Position numbers and translations under genes: made by a program. Positions 61,415 through 64,000 of a stretch of 64,000 bases of DNA are shown piece after piece. How positions within the stretch are numbered: position 1 is the first letter of the stretch; each line of letters opens with the position of its first letter. This DNA is from JAHEEL01 sp963785245 (lineage in GTDB: Bacteria; Actinomycetota; Acidimicrobiia; Spongiisociales; UBA5794): contig CAWAUO010000002.1 of the NCBI GenBank assembly GCA_963785245.1, positions 1 through 64,000 of the forward strand, given 5' to 3'. The notes below the pieces were generated by a model. It did no database searches, was not told where the DNA came from, and saw only the letters and a program-made list of their open reading frames with translations.

Positions 61415-62560
61415 ATGCAGCGCAGTATCTACGGACCCGAGCACCGCCTCTTTCGCGAGAGCGTTGATCACTTCATCGTGACCGCTATTGCGCCGCATCA
61501 CGACGAGTGGAGCCGCGCCGGTCGTGTTGACAAAGCGATGTTTCGTGCCGCAGGCCAGCAGGGTTTGCTCGGGATGGCGATCCCGGAGGAGTACGGGGGC
61601 GGCGGGATCGCCGACTTCCGCTTCAACGCGATCATCGACGAGGCGGTGACTGCTTCGGGGACCGCGGCGTCCGGGCTCTGTATCACGCTGCACAACGACA
61701 TCTGCATCCCCTATTTCCTCTCGCTGGCCGACAGCGATCAGCGGGCTCGATGGTTCCCGGGCCTCGTCTCCGGCGACTTGATGACCGCCCTTGCGATGAC
61801 CGAACCAGGCACCGGATCGGATCTAGCCGGAATCGCCACGGGTGCCGTGCTCGATGGCGATGCCTACGTCGTCAGCGGGTCGAAGACCTTCATCACCAAC
61901 GGACTGAACGCCGACCTCGTGATCGTCGTCGCGCGAACCGGCCCCGATCCCCACGGCGGGCTGACGTTGCTGGTCGTGGAAGACGGAATGGACGGTTTCG
62001 AGCGCGGACGCAATCTCGAGAAGATCGGAATGCACGCACAGGACACGTCCGAACTCTTCTTCAATGACGTTCGCGTCCCCGTTGAGAACCGCCTCGGCGC
62101 AGAAGGTTCAGGTTTCATGCAGTTGGTCGCCCATCTGCCGCAGGAGCGTCTCAGCATCGCCGTCGGTGCCGTCGCCGCCGCGGAGGCCGCTCTGTCGGTG
62201 ACGATCGACTACGCACGCGTACGGACAGCCTTCGGGCGGCCGATCGGCCGTTTCCAACACAACCGATTTGTTCTGGCCGAACTCAAGACCGAGATCGACA
62301 TCGGCAGGGTCTTCGTCGACCGCCTGATCGAAGAGCATGTCGTGGGCAACCTCACGATCGAACAGGCAGCCGAGGCCAAATGGTGGACTACCGAGATGCT
62401 CCTCCGTGTCGTTGACGCCGGTGTACAACTGCACGGCGGGTACGGCTATATGGCCGAATACCCGATCGCCCAGGCCTACCTCGACGCCCGTCTCCAAACC
62501 ATCTACGGCGGCACCACCGAGATCATGAAAGAGATCATCGGACGAGGCCTCGATCTGTAG
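61415..62560 (+). CDS. acyl-CoA dehydrogenase
   Basis: A 381-residue FAD enzyme oxidising acyl-CoA to enoyl-CoA. Motifs: TALAMTEPGTGSDLAGI (FAD/substrate loop), FITNGLNADLVIVVART, and YGGTTEIMKEIIGRGL with the catalytic Glu at the C-terminus. ATG with CGGAGCGG upstream; TACGGT at 61385-61390 may be the -10. With the acyl-CoA synthetase at 9-10.8 kb it indicates fatty-acid degradation. Full length. Confidence 0.93.
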   Translation: MQRSIYGPEHRLFRESVDHFIVTAIAPHHDEWSRAGRVDKAMFRAAGQQGLLGMAIPEEYGGGGIADFRFNAIIDEAVTASGTAASGLCITLHNDICIPYFLSLADSDQRARWFPGLVSGDLMTALAMTEPGTGSDLAGIATGAVLDGDAYVVSGSKTFITNGLNADLVIVVARTGPDPHGGLTLLVVEDGMDGFERGRNLEKIGMHAQDTSELFFNDVRVPVENRLGAEGSGFMQLVAHLPQERLSIAVGAVAAAEAALSVTIDYARVRTAFGRPIGRFQHNRFVLAELKTEIDIGRVFVDRLIEEHVVGNLTIEQAAEAKWWTTEMLLRVVDAGVQLHGGYGYMAEYPIAQAYLDARLQTIYGGTTEIMKEIIGRGLDL

Positions 62561-62594
62561 CCCTCCCCATCTATTCCTTCCCCTTGGTCGGATT

Positions 62595-62613
62595 CCTCCC
62601 CTTCAGGGGGAGG
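62595..62613. repeat. hairpin CCTCCCC-N5-GGGGAGG of a REP-like repeat
   Basis: A 7-bp perfect stem-loop followed by GGTGGCGTCTGCCCGGCGGG and GCGGAGGGGGTCTC. This general form, a CCCC..GGGG hairpin followed by GTGGCG and GGAGGGGG, is familiar from interspersed repeats in many bacterial genomes. It lies 35 bases after the acyl-CoA dehydrogenase stop and may also end its transcript. Confidence 0.5.
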
Positions 62614-62750
62614 TGGCGTCTGCCCGGCGGGCGGGTCGCGGAGGGGGTCTCTCGCTTGCGTCGAGCGGCGGCCGGAGGATTCGCAAGATTGTTCGAGATT
62701 CTTCTGTCTCAGCCCGGGTTTCTGTCACAGCCGGGAGGTAGGTTGCGGGT

Positions 62751-63884
62751 ATGGGACACCACGATCTCACCACCGCAACGATCGAGCAGGAATTGCTCCG
62801 GGGCGAAGCCGACATCGCTCGAATCCGTGGCCGGCAGATGTCGCTGCTGCGGGAGTTGGACCGGCGCCAGGTGGCGTTGCGGGACGGGCATCGGTCGTTG
62901 AAGGAGTGGGCGGCGGGCAGGATGGACCTCGCCCCCGAGACGGCCGGGACGCTGGTTGCCACGGCGTGGCGGCTCGAGGATCTTCCCGACGTCGATGAGG
63001 CGGTCGCCAACGGCGAGATCGGTTTCGACCGGGCCGTCGCGGTCTCCAAGTTCGCCGGCCGCGACGACTCGGTGGACATCCTCGACGAGATGGCGGGGTT
63101 TGATGTTGCGGGGATCCGGATCCGTGCCGCATCCAGGCGGCGTATGGCACCGATTGATGAAGAGATCGCGTTCGAACAGCGTTACGTATCGGTCCAGGCG
63201 AACCTCGACGAATCCTCCTGGACCCTGTCGGGCCGCCTCCCCGGCTACGCCGGCCGTGTCGTCGTCCAAGCGCTCGAAGCCAGAGCCGACTCGTTCCCGT
63301 ACGGACCGGCTGCGCATCCGTCGCGGACCACGAAGAACGCAGACGCCCTGTGGGCGATCAGCCAGGATTCGATCACCGGTGACGACGACGCCACCATCGA
63401 CACATCCACGCCAGTCGTGTCGGTCTTCGTCGACGCATCGGAAGCCGCAGCCACGAACGCCGAGACCGGCGTCCAGATCGAAGCCGGCCCGCACATCGGA
63501 CCGAACACCCTTCAAGCGATCCTCTGCGACGGTGTGATCGAGGTCACGGCCCGCACCGCCGACGGGACACCGCTCGCGTTGGGACGCCGCAGCCGGGTGA
63601 TCCCACCCCGCCTGCGCCGGTTCGTTCTGCATCGAGACGGCGGGGTCTGCACCATTGCAGGCTGCGTCTCGCGGTATCGCCTCCAAGTGCACCACCTCAC
63701 CCCCTGGTCCCACGGCGGCCAAACGGATCCCGCCAACCTGTCGACCGTCTGCTGGTTCCACCACCACATCGCCATCCACGGCCACGGCTTCACCATCGAC
63801 CCGGCATCACCACCCCAACGCCGACGCCTCATCCGACCAAGGAGCCACGCACCACCCCAACGCACCACCTGGCGAGTCGCGTGA
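62751..63884 (+). CDS. DUF222/13E12 repeat HNH endonuclease
   Basis: A 377-residue protein of the actinobacterial 13E12/REP13E12 family: an N-terminal DUF222 helical domain (about 1-240; RQVALRDGHRSLKEWAA, ALEARADSFP) and a C-terminal HNH nuclease (about 300-350; CTIAGCVSRYRLQVHHLTPW, HGGQTDPANLSTVCWFHH). Cysteines and the HNH histidines are intact. Such genes are often multi-copy and mobile-like. ATG 6 bases after TAGGTT (62739-62744). No terminal repeats seen nearby. Confidence 0.9.
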   Translation: MGHHDLTTATIEQELLRGEADIARIRGRQMSLLRELDRRQVALRDGHRSLKEWAAGRMDLAPETAGTLVATAWRLEDLPDVDEAVANGEIGFDRAVAVSKFAGRDDSVDILDEMAGFDVAGIRIRAASRRRMAPIDEEIAFEQRYVSVQANLDESSWTLSGRLPGYAGRVVVQALEARADSFPYGPAAHPSRTTKNADALWAISQDSITGDDDATIDTSTPVVSVFVDASEAAATNAETGVQIEAGPHIGPNTLQAILCDGVIEVTARTADGTPLALGRRSRVIPPRLRRFVLHRDGGVCTIAGCVSRYRLQVHHLTPWSHGGQTDPANLSTVCWFHHHIAIHGHGFTIDPASPPQRRRLIRPRSHAPPQRTTWRVA

Positions 63885-64000
63885 CCAGGTCGCTGAGGAG
63901 CGGAAGATCCCGAGTCATCGGAACCGCGACATCGTCGGGCACCGCATCGTGAGGACGTTGTCTTCCTCAGCTACTCGGCTACTCAGCTATCAATGTCCGA

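Noticed and set aside
63885..64000. Right edge as part of a further gene
   Set aside because: No frame is open with recognisable sequence in these 116 bases; only a short CTACTCGGCTACTCAGCTA repetition is seen.

Overview
The window comes from a high-GC Actinomycetota chromosome, most likely an Acidimicrobiia-like lineage. The evidence is family content: a DUF222/13E12 HNH endonuclease, DUF3097, DUF2804, DUF3179, a BTAD-STAND-WD40 regulator, a Clp-N/HTH regulator pair, SURF1 and SCO/PCu(A)C copper genes. Start signals agree with this. At least 17 genes carry a TAnnnT hexamer 6-9 bases before the start codon, the layout expected of leaderless mRNAs. No rRNA, tRNA, CRISPR array or intact insertion sequence was seen. 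The taxonomic call is inference.

Layout. 1-9 kb: gamma-glutamyltransferase, a DUF2087-GNAT protein and SURF1 in one run, then a HhH-GPD glycosylase, an AlaX-type editing protein, a DUF3179 lipoprotein and an ABC exporter. 9-16 kb: acyl-CoA synthetase; adenosine deaminase next to an adenosine-forming SAM hydrolase (a possible SAM-to-inosine route); an amino-acid ABC importer with a strong hairpin just inside its permease gene. 16-19.7 kb: two methyltransferase-like genes, an MFS exporter and a divergent TetR gene with two matching operators, then PPK2. 19.7-24.1 kb: a decayed, gene-poor zone around a XerCD dif-like site at 21367-21394. It holds an SLH remnant, an unusual fold-back element, a dispersed 13-bp palindrome, and remnants of UvrA-like and SnoaL-like genes. 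I read it as the replication terminus.

24-38 kb: M28 peptidase, PEP carboxylase, DUF3097, a DM13 protein, PurU, DUF2804, the Clp-N/HTH pair with operators lying on its -35 and -10, a DHA2 drug transporter, a NahK-like kinase and a flavin-split-barrel oxidase. 39-49 kb: a 1,430-residue BTAD-STAND-WD40 protein, MFS, SRPBCC plus zinc alcohol dehydrogenase, cupin, a DUF1801 gene with an in-frame TAG, a TDT transporter, an apparent hmuT'-'hmuV deletion fusion and an M23 peptidase. 49.7-57 kb: a minus-strand run of copper-delivery genes (PCu(A)C, SCO, CopC/CopD, cupredoxin, membrane protein) followed by TrkA, TrkH and a YceI-like protein. 57-64 kb: TrmH methyltransferase, a P450 pseudogene, DUF1508, MsrB, aldehyde dehydrogenase, Maf, acyl-CoA dehydrogenase and the HNH endonuclease.

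Quality caution. Six otherwise well-preserved genes (acyl-CoA synthetase, methyltransferase, PEPC, STAND, TrkA, SCO) are each split by a single-base indel, and one more has a single nonsense codon. Several lie in G or C runs, so sequencing error is a strong alternative to real loss. The SnoaL, UvrA, P450 and hmu remnants carry larger deletions and look truly decayed.
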